Source: a virus. Taken from it: DNA of 64,000 nucleotides. Each line of letters opens with the position of its first letter. The stretch's first letter is position 1. The translations under genes and the position numbers were made by a program. The stretch covers positions 1 through 64,000 of the IMG/VR virus record IMGVR_UViG_3300045131_002463; one strand, given 5' to 3'. Under the pieces are notes generated by a model, which did not search any database, was not told the origin of the DNA, and saw only the letters and a program-made list of their open reading frames with translations. Positions 36,379 to 43,788 of the stretch are shown piece by piece.

Positions 36379-37911
36379 TTACATTCCCATAATATGTCTC
36401 TTTAATGCTTTCCAAGAATCTAGCCCACCTAAAACGTGAAAAATATTAGGGGACCAGCCAGAGACCATATAAACATCTTTTTGCATAATGTCAATGGGGT
36501 AGGTACCGTAAGAAGACAAATCAAACATATATATCTTAGCAGTTGGGTTTAATTGTTTATACTTATTCCACGAACGCTCAAACGCTGATCTATTCACACT
36601 GGAATCTCGAGCCCCATAAAAATGGCTATGCCTACCAAGACCCAGATCTGAATATATCTGTGAATCCGAGAAAAACATTACATTATCTACGTGCAAATTT
36701 CCAGAAATAAGCCAATCAATTACGCGATAACCATACGTGCTTAATCCTACTGAGGGCAGCTGAACTCCGCCTATTATTTGGTTTCCAAAAGGCGCTACAG
36801 CCCAGTCATTTCCGAAAACTCCAGTTATAACTTTCCCGCATTTCTTAGCCAGCATTCTTCCTAAAAGGATGCCTACATCTATAAGTCTTATAGAAGAGTT
36901 TTTTGAAAGTGGATCATTCATAGAACCACTTACATCACACGCTATAAGCGTGGCTTCTTTTTTAAGATCCCCTATACCGGGAATATTATCAATAGAAATT
37001 ATAAGAGCTTTCTCAAACACTTCCTGAAACCTATTCATGTTCATTTGAATCTCAGGATCGCGCTCTTCCATCAATCTAGCAAAAGCAGAATACCATCTAA
37101 ATGGAAATTGTTTAGATTTAAGGATCTGTTGTTCATTCCCTAAAAGTGCTATCAATTTTTGAATATGCTCTTCACTAATACCAGCCTTCAACATGTTTTT
37201 AATATTACGAAGAGCTGCCATATAAGGAATACTATTAGTATCTAGTAGATTCTCCCATGCAGCTTTCTTAGCTACTGGATCAGAACCAGCGGCTGATATA
37301 TCCACTTCCCATGTGGTAATAGGATCTAGGGCATCCTCTAGTATCTGTTTGTATACAGAGCTTTCTTCTCCTGTTCTGGGCTTAGGGTGACATAAGCATA
37401 GGACATCTTTAAATGTAATCTTTTCTTTACTCTGCTTATCGTATTTTCTAAACTGATAACTATTAAATTTACTAAAAGATTCCGCTATACCTTTCTTTAA
37501 GGCATTAGGAATTTTTCTAATATCATGTCCGCCTTTACCTTTTATCCCCTGCCAAGCAGCTAATAGTTCTTTTATTTCATCTGCCCTAGATACAACCCTA
37601 GATACCATAGAGGCAGTAAGTTTATCGTTAAGAGCCAGCCCAACTAGCAGCACTAACGGTACCGACCTAAGGTACATATCTTTACGTAGGTAAACCGCTA
37701 AATTAGCCACGAACTGTGGGTCACATTTAGGAATTAAATCTAGAATAGTAGCAATAGTCTGATCGGTTTTCTTATAGAAAGTGTCTTGCAGTAGGTTACA
37801 AGCTGTAACCGAGTAAAGCTGTTGCTCTGGATCCAGACCTATATATGCTACTGCCCCTTCTTCGTTTACTGTTCTTCTTCGATTCTCTGCAACTTCATTA
37901 AACCTAGACAT
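36379..37911 (-). CDS. rsr: Ro60/Rsr orthologue (TROVE + VWA), 510 aa
   Basis: Residues ~10-300 are a TROVE domain (helical repeats; LYSVTACNLLQDTFYKKTDQTIATILDLIPKCDPQFVANLAVYLRKDMYLRSVPLVLLVGLAL is typical). The C-terminal VWA domain has the MIDAS motif ACDVSGSMNDP near residue 318. Ro proteins form a ring that binds misfolded RNA ends in the hole and Y RNA on the outside. 510 aa is close to the usual length. AAGGAGTTAAAAAT ribosome site; six Y-RNA-like units start 30 bases upstream. Confidence 0.95.
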   Translation of the reverse strand: MSRFNEVAENRRRTVNEEGAVAYIGLDPEQQLYSVTACNLLQDTFYKKTDQTIATILDLIPKCDPQFVANLAVYLRKDMYLRSVPLVLLVGLALNDKLTASMVSRVVSRADEIKELLAAWQGIKGKGGHDIRKIPNALKKGIAESFSKFNSYQFRKYDKQSKEKITFKDVLCLCHPKPRTGEESSVYKQILEDALDPITTWEVDISAAGSDPVAKKAAWENLLDTNSIPYMAALRNIKNMLKAGISEEHIQKLIALLGNEQQILKSKQFPFRWYSAFARLMEERDPEIQMNMNRFQEVFEKALIISIDNIPGIGDLKKEATLIACDVSGSMNDPLSKNSSIRLIDVGILLGRMLAKKCGKVITGVFGNDWAVAPFGNQIIGGVQLPSVGLSTYGYRVIDWLISGNLHVDNVMFFSDSQIYSDLGLGRHSHFYGARDSSVNRSAFERSWNKYKQLNPTAKIYMFDLSSYGTYPIDIMQKDVYMVSGWSPNIFHVLGGLDSWKALKRHIMGM

Positions 37912-37940
37912 ATTTTTAACTCCTTGAAATTTATGAAAAA

Positions 37941-38052
37941 GCGCGGGGAAAGGACTATAACGGGTTTACTGCAGGATTCCAACCTGCAATCCTAGATTGT
38001 TGTCTAGTGTGTTTAGCATTTCACGAAGTATCCGTTATATACGCCGCCGCAC
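37941..38052 (-). ncRNA. Y-RNA-like unit 6 (tRNA-like T arm)
   Basis: Outer stem GTGCGG/CCGCGC, conserved CGGCGTA, inner 8-bp helix TATAACGG/CCGTTATA, conserved ATACTTC, 3' internal loop GTCCTTTCC. The head holds a CTAGA/TCTAG hairpin and a T-arm mimic GCAGG/CCTGC with loop TTGGAAT. It is the unit nearest the Ro60 gene. Confidence 0.8.
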
Positions 38053-38068
38053 CACAAAAGCCAATGTA

Positions 38069-38194
38069 AAGCGCTAGGAAAAAGCTAGAAGAGAAATGCG
38101 TCTCACCAACTGACGCCCTCAACTTTCGTTGGGATCGATTCGAACGATTACTCATTTTTAATAAGAAGTAACTCTTCTATACGCCGTAGCGCTT
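38069..38194 (-). ncRNA. Y-RNA-like unit 5 (YrlA-like, circularly permuted tRNA mimic)
   Basis: Outer stem AAGCGCTA/TAGCGCTT (8 perfect bp), CGGCGTA, inner helix TAGAAGAG/CTCTTCTA, TTACTTC, 3' loop GCTTTTTCC. The head holds in order a T arm (ATCG/CGAT, loop TTCGAAT), a CAAC-GAAA-GTTG hairpin in the place of the acceptor stem, and a D arm (GCGTC/GACGC, loop AGTTGGTGA). T before D is the permuted order of the YrlA effector module. Confidence 0.85.
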
Positions 38195-38204
38195 AATTAA
38201 AAAG

Positions 38205-38332
38205 TTTGGCAGGAAAAAAGCTGAAAGAGGTGTTTGTGCCCTTTTTTATTTTTACAAGGAAAAACCTATTGCTAGGATAAAACCTTTGGTGGACATTTAC
38301 TGTGAAGTATCTCTCTCATACGCCGTGCCAAA
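38205..38332 (-). ncRNA. Y-RNA-like unit 4
   Basis: Outer stem TTTGGCA/TGCCAAA, CGGCGTA, inner helix TGAGAGAG/CTCTTTCA (one G-U), ATACTTC, 3' loop GCTTTTTTCC. The 128-nt unit contains a GNRA hairpin CCTA-GCAA-TAGG; a tRNA-like fold is less obvious here. Confidence 0.78.
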
Positions 38333-38343
38333 TAGGTAAAAGA

Positions 38344-38414
38344 TACCGGGGTAAAAGCGATTAAGGAGTCGTCCTAAACTAAAGATGAAGTAACCTTATT
38401 CTACGCCGCCGGTA
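38344..38414 (-). ncRNA. Y-RNA-like unit 3 (short form)
   Basis: Outer stem TACCGG/CCGGTA, CGGCGTA, inner helix GAATAAGG/CCTTAATC (one mismatch), TTACTTC, 3' loop GCTTTTACC. Only 71 nt: it keeps the putative Ro-binding stem but lacks the tRNA-like head. Confidence 0.78.
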
Positions 38415-38427
38415 ATTTTTTTTAAAA

Positions 38428-38555
38428 AAAGAGGGAAAAAATGATTAGAGAGATTTTCGCGTTTTAGTTAAACTATCTCCACAAAGTGAAGAGCAGAATT
38501 CTATATCTGCATCACGTCATTGGCATTGAAGTAACTCTAATCTACGCCGCTCTTT
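38428..38555 (-). ncRNA. Y-RNA-like unit 2
   Basis: Outer stem AAAGAG/CTCTTT, CGGCGTA, inner helix GATTAGAG/CTCTAATC, TTACTTC, 3' loop ATTTTTTCC. The head has a GCAGA/TCTGC hairpin followed by CTTCAC/GTGGAG, the same arm order as unit 5. Confidence 0.78.
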
Positions 38556-38569
38556 TTATTTTTTTATTT

Positions 38570-38639
38570 AAAGCGGGAAAAAACGAGCAAAGTTTTGGTT
38601 TCATTTTCAGTGAAGTATCTCTGCTCTACGCCGCGCTTT
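38570..38639 (-). ncRNA. Y-RNA-like unit 1 (short form)
   Basis: Outer stem AAAGCG/CGCTTT, CGGCGTA, inner helix GAGCAGAG/CTTTGCTC (one G-U), ATACTTC, 3' loop GTTTTTTCC. 70 nt without tRNA-like head. First unit after the promoter at 38668-38696. Confidence 0.78.
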
Positions 38640-38667
38640 TATATCAAAGATCTCAAATTCTAAATAT

Positions 38668-38696
38668 ACTATACCACATTTTTAAAAGCTTGTCAA
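38668..38696 (-). promoter_or_regulatory. Promoter of the Y RNA-Ro60 operon
   Basis: TTGACA (38691-38696), 17-bp spacer ending TGTGG, TATAGT (38668-38673). The -35 lies in the dyad AAAGCTTGACAAGCTTT. The predicted start is about 20 bases before unit 1. A TGCAATCAATTGCA palindrome begins 9 bases upstream of the -35. Confidence 0.85.
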
Positions 38697-38704
38697 GCTT
38701 TTTC

Positions 38705-38718
38705 TGCAATCAATTGCA
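38705..38718. repeat. Palindrome copy 5 (TGCAATCAATTGCA)
   Basis: Sits between the thyX stop and the -35 of the Y RNA promoter, an operator-like position. Confidence 0.8.
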
Positions 38719-38719
38719 A

Positions 38720-39418
38720 TTATTTTTTAAATTTTTCTACTATGTCTTCAAATAATGAAGGTGTTGCAGTATAAACTATATCTAAGAGCATGAAGGCAAT
38801 TCTTCTAATCTCCCACTCAGCAGCAGTATCTAGACGTAATTTAAAGAAATCTCTAAGAGCGCGCGCATTAGCCCATGCATTACGAGTAGTTGCTACATTA
38901 ACAGGCATAATTAAGCGCGCATCTTGTTTTTTTGCCCCTGTATCAATAAGAAATTTATAAGCCCTATAAGCATTTTCACATGCCCCTGACATTAATTGAT
39001 AAGTAGCTTCTACCTCATCTTTGTTCTTTATATACTCTAAAGGAGGATAAATAAACTTAGGTTGTTGTTGTGTATAACGTCGAGATAAACTTACATGCGC
39101 CTGAGTGCGGTGTCGGCTCCATTGCGCCCCCGCAGCTTTTGATAAACCAGTAACATAAAAGTTATATTGTATAGATTCTATAGGAACGTTGTGCCCCATT
39201 TTAATAAGTTTCTTATTGAGCGCTTTTGCTTTTTCTATAGAATTAGCTTCTTTATTGTATGAGGTTCCAGCGGCTATAGCGGGTATACATTCAATATTTC
39301 CTTTAGGATCTTCCGGATCATAGTTACCTATGGGTGTAGTAACAGCAATAAGCTTAATTTCCGGTTCTTCGTTCCCGAAGTTATCCTGTCTCAAACTAAA
39401 CCAAGGATCAAATATCAC
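38720..39418 (-). CDS. thyX: Flavin-dependent thymidylate synthase ThyX
   Basis: The ThyX signature RHRTQAHVSLSRRY (RHRxxSxxxxSxRY form, with A/H variation in the middle) is near residue 105. The final third (RNAWANARALRDFFKLRLDTAAEWEIRRIAFMLLDIV) is typical: the NxRxLxxFxxLRxxxxAxxEIR motif. It makes dTMP from dUMP with FAD and methylene-THF, feeding phage DNA synthesis. Confidence 0.95.
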   Translation of the reverse strand: MIFDPWFSLRQDNFGNEEPEIKLIAVTTPIGNYDPEDPKGNIECIPAIAAGTSYNKEANSIEKAKALNKKLIKMGHNVPIESIQYNFYVTGLSKAAGAQWSRHRTQAHVSLSRRYTQQQPKFIYPPLEYIKNKDEVEATYQLMSGACENAYRAYKFLIDTGAKKQDARLIMPVNVATTRNAWANARALRDFFKLRLDTAAEWEIRRIAFMLLDIVYTATPSLFEDIVEKFKK

Positions 39419-39651
39419 TTTATTTCTCCTATAGGCCAGTATCTCGCCTCTTCTCCCCCCGAGAAGATAATGGGTTCATCATACCAAAACATGCTTCCTT
39501 TTACAACACCTTTTTTAACAGTATAATTTTCGTTAGGGTTATCCTTCTTTGGGATCTTACCAGTGTACACTTTATCTAAACAAGTGTGATGCTTATCGCT
39601 AATGTAACAAAGCAGGGATGCCTTTTTTTCTTTCGGTGGCTTTTTTGCCAT
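39415..39651 (-). CDS. Hypothetical 78-aa basic protein
   Basis: Begins MAKKPPKEKKASLLCYISDKHHTCLDKVYTGK. A disordered basic start, then a short beta domain. Overlaps thyX by 4 bases. Unknown. Confidence 0.75.
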   Translation of the reverse strand: MAKKPPKEKKASLLCYISDKHHTCLDKVYTGKIPKKDNPNENYTVKKGVVKGSMFWYDEPIIFSGGEEARYWPIGEIK

Positions 39652-39653
39652 AA

Positions 39654-39866
39654 TTAAAACTCCTGAAAAAAAACGTCTGGGTCTTTAAAATCCCCTACTA
39701 TGCTAGAGTCTACATCAACAGTGCCCGAGAGTCCAGAGTTTTTTAGCGCTATTTCAGCATTATTTTTATACTTGTTAGCTGCGTATAGACTTGTAAATAT
39801 CCCCAGTACTCCACTTTTAACAGAGAATTCTGAGATCGCATAGGTTACAACATATAACACTTTCAA
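39654..39866 (-). CDS. Hypothetical 70-aa protein
   Basis: Begins MKVLYVVTYAISEFSVKSGVLGIFTSLYAANKYKNNAE. Pattern typical of short phage proteins that begin with 'YVV...F....A..Y'. Unknown. Confidence 0.72.
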   Translation of the reverse strand: MKVLYVVTYAISEFSVKSGVLGIFTSLYAANKYKNNAEIALKNSGLSGTVDVDSSIVGDFKDPDVFFQEF

Positions 39867-39876
39867 CTTATAACTC

Positions 39877-40569
39877 CTACTTTTTCACTTTGCCTATATT
39901 ATGTAGTACAGCAAGTTCTTCTATTTCTCGCATAGAAAGACCTTTCTTTAAACGGCGTGAGATAAAAGAGCCATTTACACCCCACTCTCTTCCCCAGGCG
40001 GCTAATATTTTATCTTCCCCTTTATACTTTATATGTACATTGTCTGCTCTATTGGCATTCTGAATCTCTAGGGAAACATAACGACAGTTTTCTGGACTAT
40101 ATCCTTTGGTTCCATCTATTCTATCCAATTGATATCCCTCAGGACAAGGGCCCATATCAGCAAAAAAATTCTCAAAGCCACTATCACCAGACCATCTAGC
40201 GCACACTTTTATTCCCCTAGCTCCATATCTCTCATACCCTCTATGCCCGGGCTCTTCACATCTTCTATGCATTTCTACGTATCTTCTGTATACTTCTGTT
40301 CCACCCTTAAATATTCTACTGGTATGTCCATGTTTTGTTCTAGAACACCCACAGCTTTTAGAAGCTCCGGATTTTAATCTATAAGAAGGAATGGTAACTT
40401 CTTTGCCACATCCATGACATAGGCATAGATAATGTATATGTCTGCTGGTGCCTTTTTTACTTCCAATACCTAAAACCTCTAAGTCACCAAAAGTATCTCC
40501 TTTCTTTATATCCCCTTCTGGGTCTTTACCTGAAAGCACTCGTCTAATAGTTTTGGATAAATCACTCAT
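39877..40569 (-). CDS. HNH homing endonuclease, 230 aa
   Basis: An N-terminal zinc-ribbon-like part (YLCLCHGCGKEVTIPSYRLKSGASKSCGC) precedes RRYVEMHRRCEEPGHRGYERYGARGIKVCARWSG...FFADMGPCPEGYQLDRIDGTKGYSPENCRYVSLEIQNAN, the common phage HNH pattern (W/M..RC...Y..YG.RGI.VC.RW...F..DMG..P.G..LDRID...Y.PENCR). It probably moves as a free-standing homing gene. The C-terminal GREWGVNGSFISRRLKKG looks like a DNA-binding HTH. Confidence 0.88.
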   Translation of the reverse strand: MSDLSKTIRRVLSGKDPEGDIKKGDTFGDLEVLGIGSKKGTSRHIHYLCLCHGCGKEVTIPSYRLKSGASKSCGCSRTKHGHTSRIFKGGTEVYRRYVEMHRRCEEPGHRGYERYGARGIKVCARWSGDSGFENFFADMGPCPEGYQLDRIDGTKGYSPENCRYVSLEIQNANRADNVHIKYKGEDKILAAWGREWGVNGSFISRRLKKGLSMREIEELAVLHNIGKVKK

Positions 40570-40850
40570 CTTAGTCCCTGTTTTAATTCTTTAGTTTTCT
40601 CTTTCATCCATTGTTTATCTAGAGCGGATATTAATTCTTGCTCAGTTAGCTCTTCGTTCCTATAGTTTCTTAAGAATGAATATGATAATCCGCTAAGATA
40701 AGAGGCCTCCGCTACTGACATTTTGCGTCCTTTAAAGGTTATGAAAGTATTACCTTTCATTTTATTTATTTTTCTATCTACTCCATAATATGCGCCTTTT
40801 TCTAATTTATCTATTATGTCTAACCATCTTTCCTTACGTGTTATTAGCAT
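40566..40850 (-). CDS. Hypothetical 94-aa protein with HTH-like segment
   Basis: Residues 45-65 (SVAEASYLSGLSYSFLRNYRN) have a helix-turn-helix look. Basic overall. It may be part of the HNH module next to it. Unknown. Confidence 0.7.
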   Translation of the reverse strand: MLITRKERWLDIIDKLEKGAYYGVDRKINKMKGNTFITFKGRKMSVAEASYLSGLSYSFLRNYRNEELTEQELISALDKQWMKEKTKELKQGLR

Positions 40851-41052
40851 TACACATCTCCAACTTCTTAATTTTATTTCTTCTAAACCCAGACCTACAA
40901 AACTTATCTCTCATATAATCTTCTATAAGTCTACATTCAAAAAGCAAATCATATTGTAGATCCTCTGGGAGATTTTCTATTTTACTTCTAATACGGGTTA
41001 GATTAGAAGTAATTTTATTTACCTTTTCTATGTTTTCCTGCGCTATTTCCAT
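40834..41052 (-). CDS. Hypothetical 72-aa helical protein
   Basis: Begins MEIAQENIEKVNKITSNLTRIRSKIENLPED. Helical, basic C-terminus (RRNKIKKLEMC). Directly downstream of terL. Unknown. Confidence 0.7.
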   Translation of the reverse strand: MEIAQENIEKVNKITSNLTRIRSKIENLPEDLQYDLLFECRLIEDYMRDKFCRSGFRRNKIKKLEMCNANNT

Positions 41053-41063
41053 TTCATTTCTCC

Positions 41064-43076
41064 TTAAAGCTTATTTATTACTATTTGTCTATGCGCCGGT
41101 ACTTTATCTGTAACCTTAGCATCTTTTCTACTTCTTTTGTAGGAAGCAATTTTATGTGTAAGTATGTGAACCACTGCTGCTCCAGAATCGACTACGTCCT
41201 TTGTCTTGGTTGGAATGTGATCGATACGCTGCTTTTTTGGATCATACTCTAAAAAAAGTAATTCGTCAATATAAATATCATGTTTCTGATGAATTATTCT
41301 ACCTTCAATATAAGCGCTCTTTAGTTCCATAAAAGGAACTGGTGTAGTAACCGTAGAAAGAGGGCCACTTCTTACTTTAAGTTTTCTTAAACCTTGAATA
41401 AAAGATACATTTTGATATGTATCCATTGTTACTATTTTCATATTTAAAAGGTCACATAAATAAAACATGAAACCCCTAAGCATGTCTACATCTATTTCTC
41501 CTCCTTGTGGGGGGCGAATCTGGAGCATTCCATCTATACAGATAACAGGCGCTTCCATATCTAAGACTTCTGTAAAGTCATTACGTTCCTTTGAATAAAA
41601 AGAAGTGGAGGGAAGACTTTTATATTCCTGTATATGTCCTACAGATAATCCCACACAGTCTTTACTTATACCTAAATCCACATGCATAACAAAAGAAGCA
41701 TCTTTATCAAAAGCTATTTGTTTTATATAGTCCTTATCTATTAATAAATCCCATTCCCAAGGACCTACAAAATAATCATTTATAACAATTGATTCTTCTT
41801 TAAATAAAGAATGCCCGCTATAATATGATTCATACACCGTATAAGCATCTATTATGCTTTCTTTAAAGGGCATAAAAGCACGCCTGTGTCCCGTAGCTAA
41901 TCCCGCGAAGTCTCTAAGAGCCGTTTCAATATCTCGTTCAAAATCAGACCTGTATTCCTCAGGGACCTCTAAAATATCAGCTTCAGGTATAGCAAATTCT
42001 TTATCTTCTATAATCCTAGAGCTACGATCTAAAGTTCCTATTTCTACTAAGAACTTCTTACCTGAAAATCTATCTGGAGATAAGGTATCCCATATTGCAT
42101 GCTTTACTACATATATTTGATCATCCCACTTAGCCTCTTCTATTTTTTTAGAAAGAAAATCTCCCGGATAATGTACAGCCGAATCCAAAATAAGGCATCC
42201 TGGTATTTTACCATAGGTCTGAAACCTACTCTTAAGTCTCTGGATTAAGTTAGTGTAAGCATTAGATGCTTGGTCGTAGGTTGTATCTTCTTGTCCTCTC
42301 ATAGTTAACTGTTTACTGTTCTCAACTACAGAGAAATAATTAAGCTCTGACATGACACCAGCATAAACATCTAGTCCTAGAGTTGCCATTTCGCTGCCCG
42401 ATACGGGGAGAATGTAGATATTCTTAGGAAATTGTAACTCAGAGGTAACATGTTTATTGAAAGGAAAATTCTTAGTAAAGTAAGGACTAGATGAAAAGGC
42501 AGAAAGTAGTGGATCGAAAAGTATTTTCTTACTCAAGCGTAGAGATAGAGATTGCAATATCATAACAATAGAGGAACCTGGAGCCAATCCATATTGATAT
42601 TGAGGATTGTGAAGCATACTTAGTTTATATAACATATACTCTATAAGTGCTCGAGATAGGTAGGATTTTCCCCAACCTGTTGCCCCTGTGAGTACAACCT
42701 CTCTAGTATTATCTATTCTTTCTATTATATTCTGTAATTCATACTTCACTACAGGGCGCACTGAGCCTTTTTGGTCCATATATTCCTTACTTTCCAAAAA
42801 TTCCTCAATGTCAACTAGCCTGCCCTTATACCCTTTTTCCTTATATAGAAAGGAACCATCATTTTCCTTTAGAGCCTGTATAAAATTTCTACAGAAGTTA
42901 TTAAGATCATCTTTTAAAATATAAGCATCTGCACCATCAGAGATCTGTGGGCATGCTAACACCAACGCTTCTAACATAGACTCGTCTCTAGTAGAAAGCC
43001 TATTCTCTCTTAGAACATCAAATACCAATTCAAAGGCAGTGTTAAGGGGTATTACTTGTAAATTTTCTAATGCCAT
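41064..43076 (-). CDS. terL: Terminase large subunit, 670 aa
   Basis: ATPase domain: Walker A TGATGWGKS near residue 130 and Walker B-like YAGVMSELNYF. Nuclease domain: HVDLGISKDCVGL, MDTYQNVSFIQGLRKL and KDVVDSGAAVVHIL supply the acidic RNase H-like residues expected for headful terminases. It cuts and translocates DNA into proheads. It ends HRQIVINKL, a variant of the tail seen on eight other proteins. It is on the strand opposite to the head genes. Confidence 0.9.
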   Translation of the reverse strand: MALENLQVIPLNTAFELVFDVLRENRLSTRDESMLEALVLACPQISDGADAYILKDDLNNFCRNFIQALKENDGSFLYKEKGYKGRLVDIEEFLESKEYMDQKGSVRPVVKYELQNIIERIDNTREVVLTGATGWGKSYLSRALIEYMLYKLSMLHNPQYQYGLAPGSSIVMILQSLSLRLSKKILFDPLLSAFSSSPYFTKNFPFNKHVTSELQFPKNIYILPVSGSEMATLGLDVYAGVMSELNYFSVVENSKQLTMRGQEDTTYDQASNAYTNLIQRLKSRFQTYGKIPGCLILDSAVHYPGDFLSKKIEEAKWDDQIYVVKHAIWDTLSPDRFSGKKFLVEIGTLDRSSRIIEDKEFAIPEADILEVPEEYRSDFERDIETALRDFAGLATGHRRAFMPFKESIIDAYTVYESYYSGHSLFKEESIVINDYFVGPWEWDLLIDKDYIKQIAFDKDASFVMHVDLGISKDCVGLSVGHIQEYKSLPSTSFYSKERNDFTEVLDMEAPVICIDGMLQIRPPQGGEIDVDMLRGFMFYLCDLLNMKIVTMDTYQNVSFIQGLRKLKVRSGPLSTVTTPVPFMELKSAYIEGRIIHQKHDIYIDELLFLEYDPKKQRIDHIPTKTKDVVDSGAAVVHILTHKIASYKRSRKDAKVTDKVPAHRQIVINKL

Positions 43077-43082
43077 AAGTAT

Positions 43083-43784
43083 TTAAGAAGTGATTTTAAC
43101 TACTTCTTTCTCTTCCTCTTTGGTAGTTATAGAATAACTACCGTCTTCATCTAATTTTAATATTAAAGAACGTTCCTCTGCTAATGAAAGTAACTTATGG
43201 GTGGCCTGAATCATAGTTTCACCGTCATCTTTAAAGCCCTCTACTAGTCCCTTTAATTTTTCAGTAGTCTCGGCGGTAATTACGTTACTATCATCTAACT
43301 TTAGTTCTTGCTGTGCTTTCAGCAGGCTATGCAACATTTTATCTAATATAGCAATATTATCAGTGGTCTTATCCATAGGAAGAGTTTTAGCTTCTATATC
43401 CATAAGCTTTAAAACTCTTTGAGTTTGCTGGTCTACTAACCAACTAAGCCTACCAAAGGCATCTACTTTAGATGTAAGTCCTCGCAATTTAGTTGCTAGT
43501 TGAGATGCAACTTTATTCTTCTGCGCTTCCTCAAGGACCATTAAAGCTTTATCATCTAGAACTTTAGTTCTAAACCTGACCAGATCAGGCAACAGATCCT
43601 GAAGAGTAGCTTTCTTCTTTACATTAAAAATAGTCTGACAAGTTCGAATTATTTCACTATTAGTAACACCCTTCTTTAGCATCTCATGAAGTTTTACCAA
43701 TTGCTTGTCATCTAATATAGATAACCAGCTATTAACAGGTATTGCTTCTTTTATTTTTGCTATTAAGAACTTGTCTTCTGCCAT
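43083..43784 (-). CDS. Hypothetical 233-aa helical protein, possible terminase partner
   Basis: Begins MAEDKFLIAKIKEAIPVNSWLSILDDKQLVKLHEMLKKGVTNSEIIRTCQ, with an HTH-like segment. All helical, acidic C-terminus. It directly precedes terL, where a small terminase subunit is often found; no sequence motif confirms this. Confidence 0.72.
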   Translation of the reverse strand: MAEDKFLIAKIKEAIPVNSWLSILDDKQLVKLHEMLKKGVTNSEIIRTCQTIFNVKKKATLQDLLPDLVRFRTKVLDDKALMVLEEAQKNKVASQLATKLRGLTSKVDAFGRLSWLVDQQTQRVLKLMDIEAKTLPMDKTTDNIAILDKMLHSLLKAQQELKLDDSNVITAETTEKLKGLVEGFKDDGETMIQATHKLLSLAEERSLILKLDEDGSYSITTKEEEKEVVKITS

Positions 43785-43788
43785 AATA

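Noticed and set aside
37941-38639. Repeat array as CRISPR
   Set aside because: Repeats are part of hairpins with covarying helices, unit length varies from 70 to 128, and there are no identical direct repeats with spacers or cas genes.
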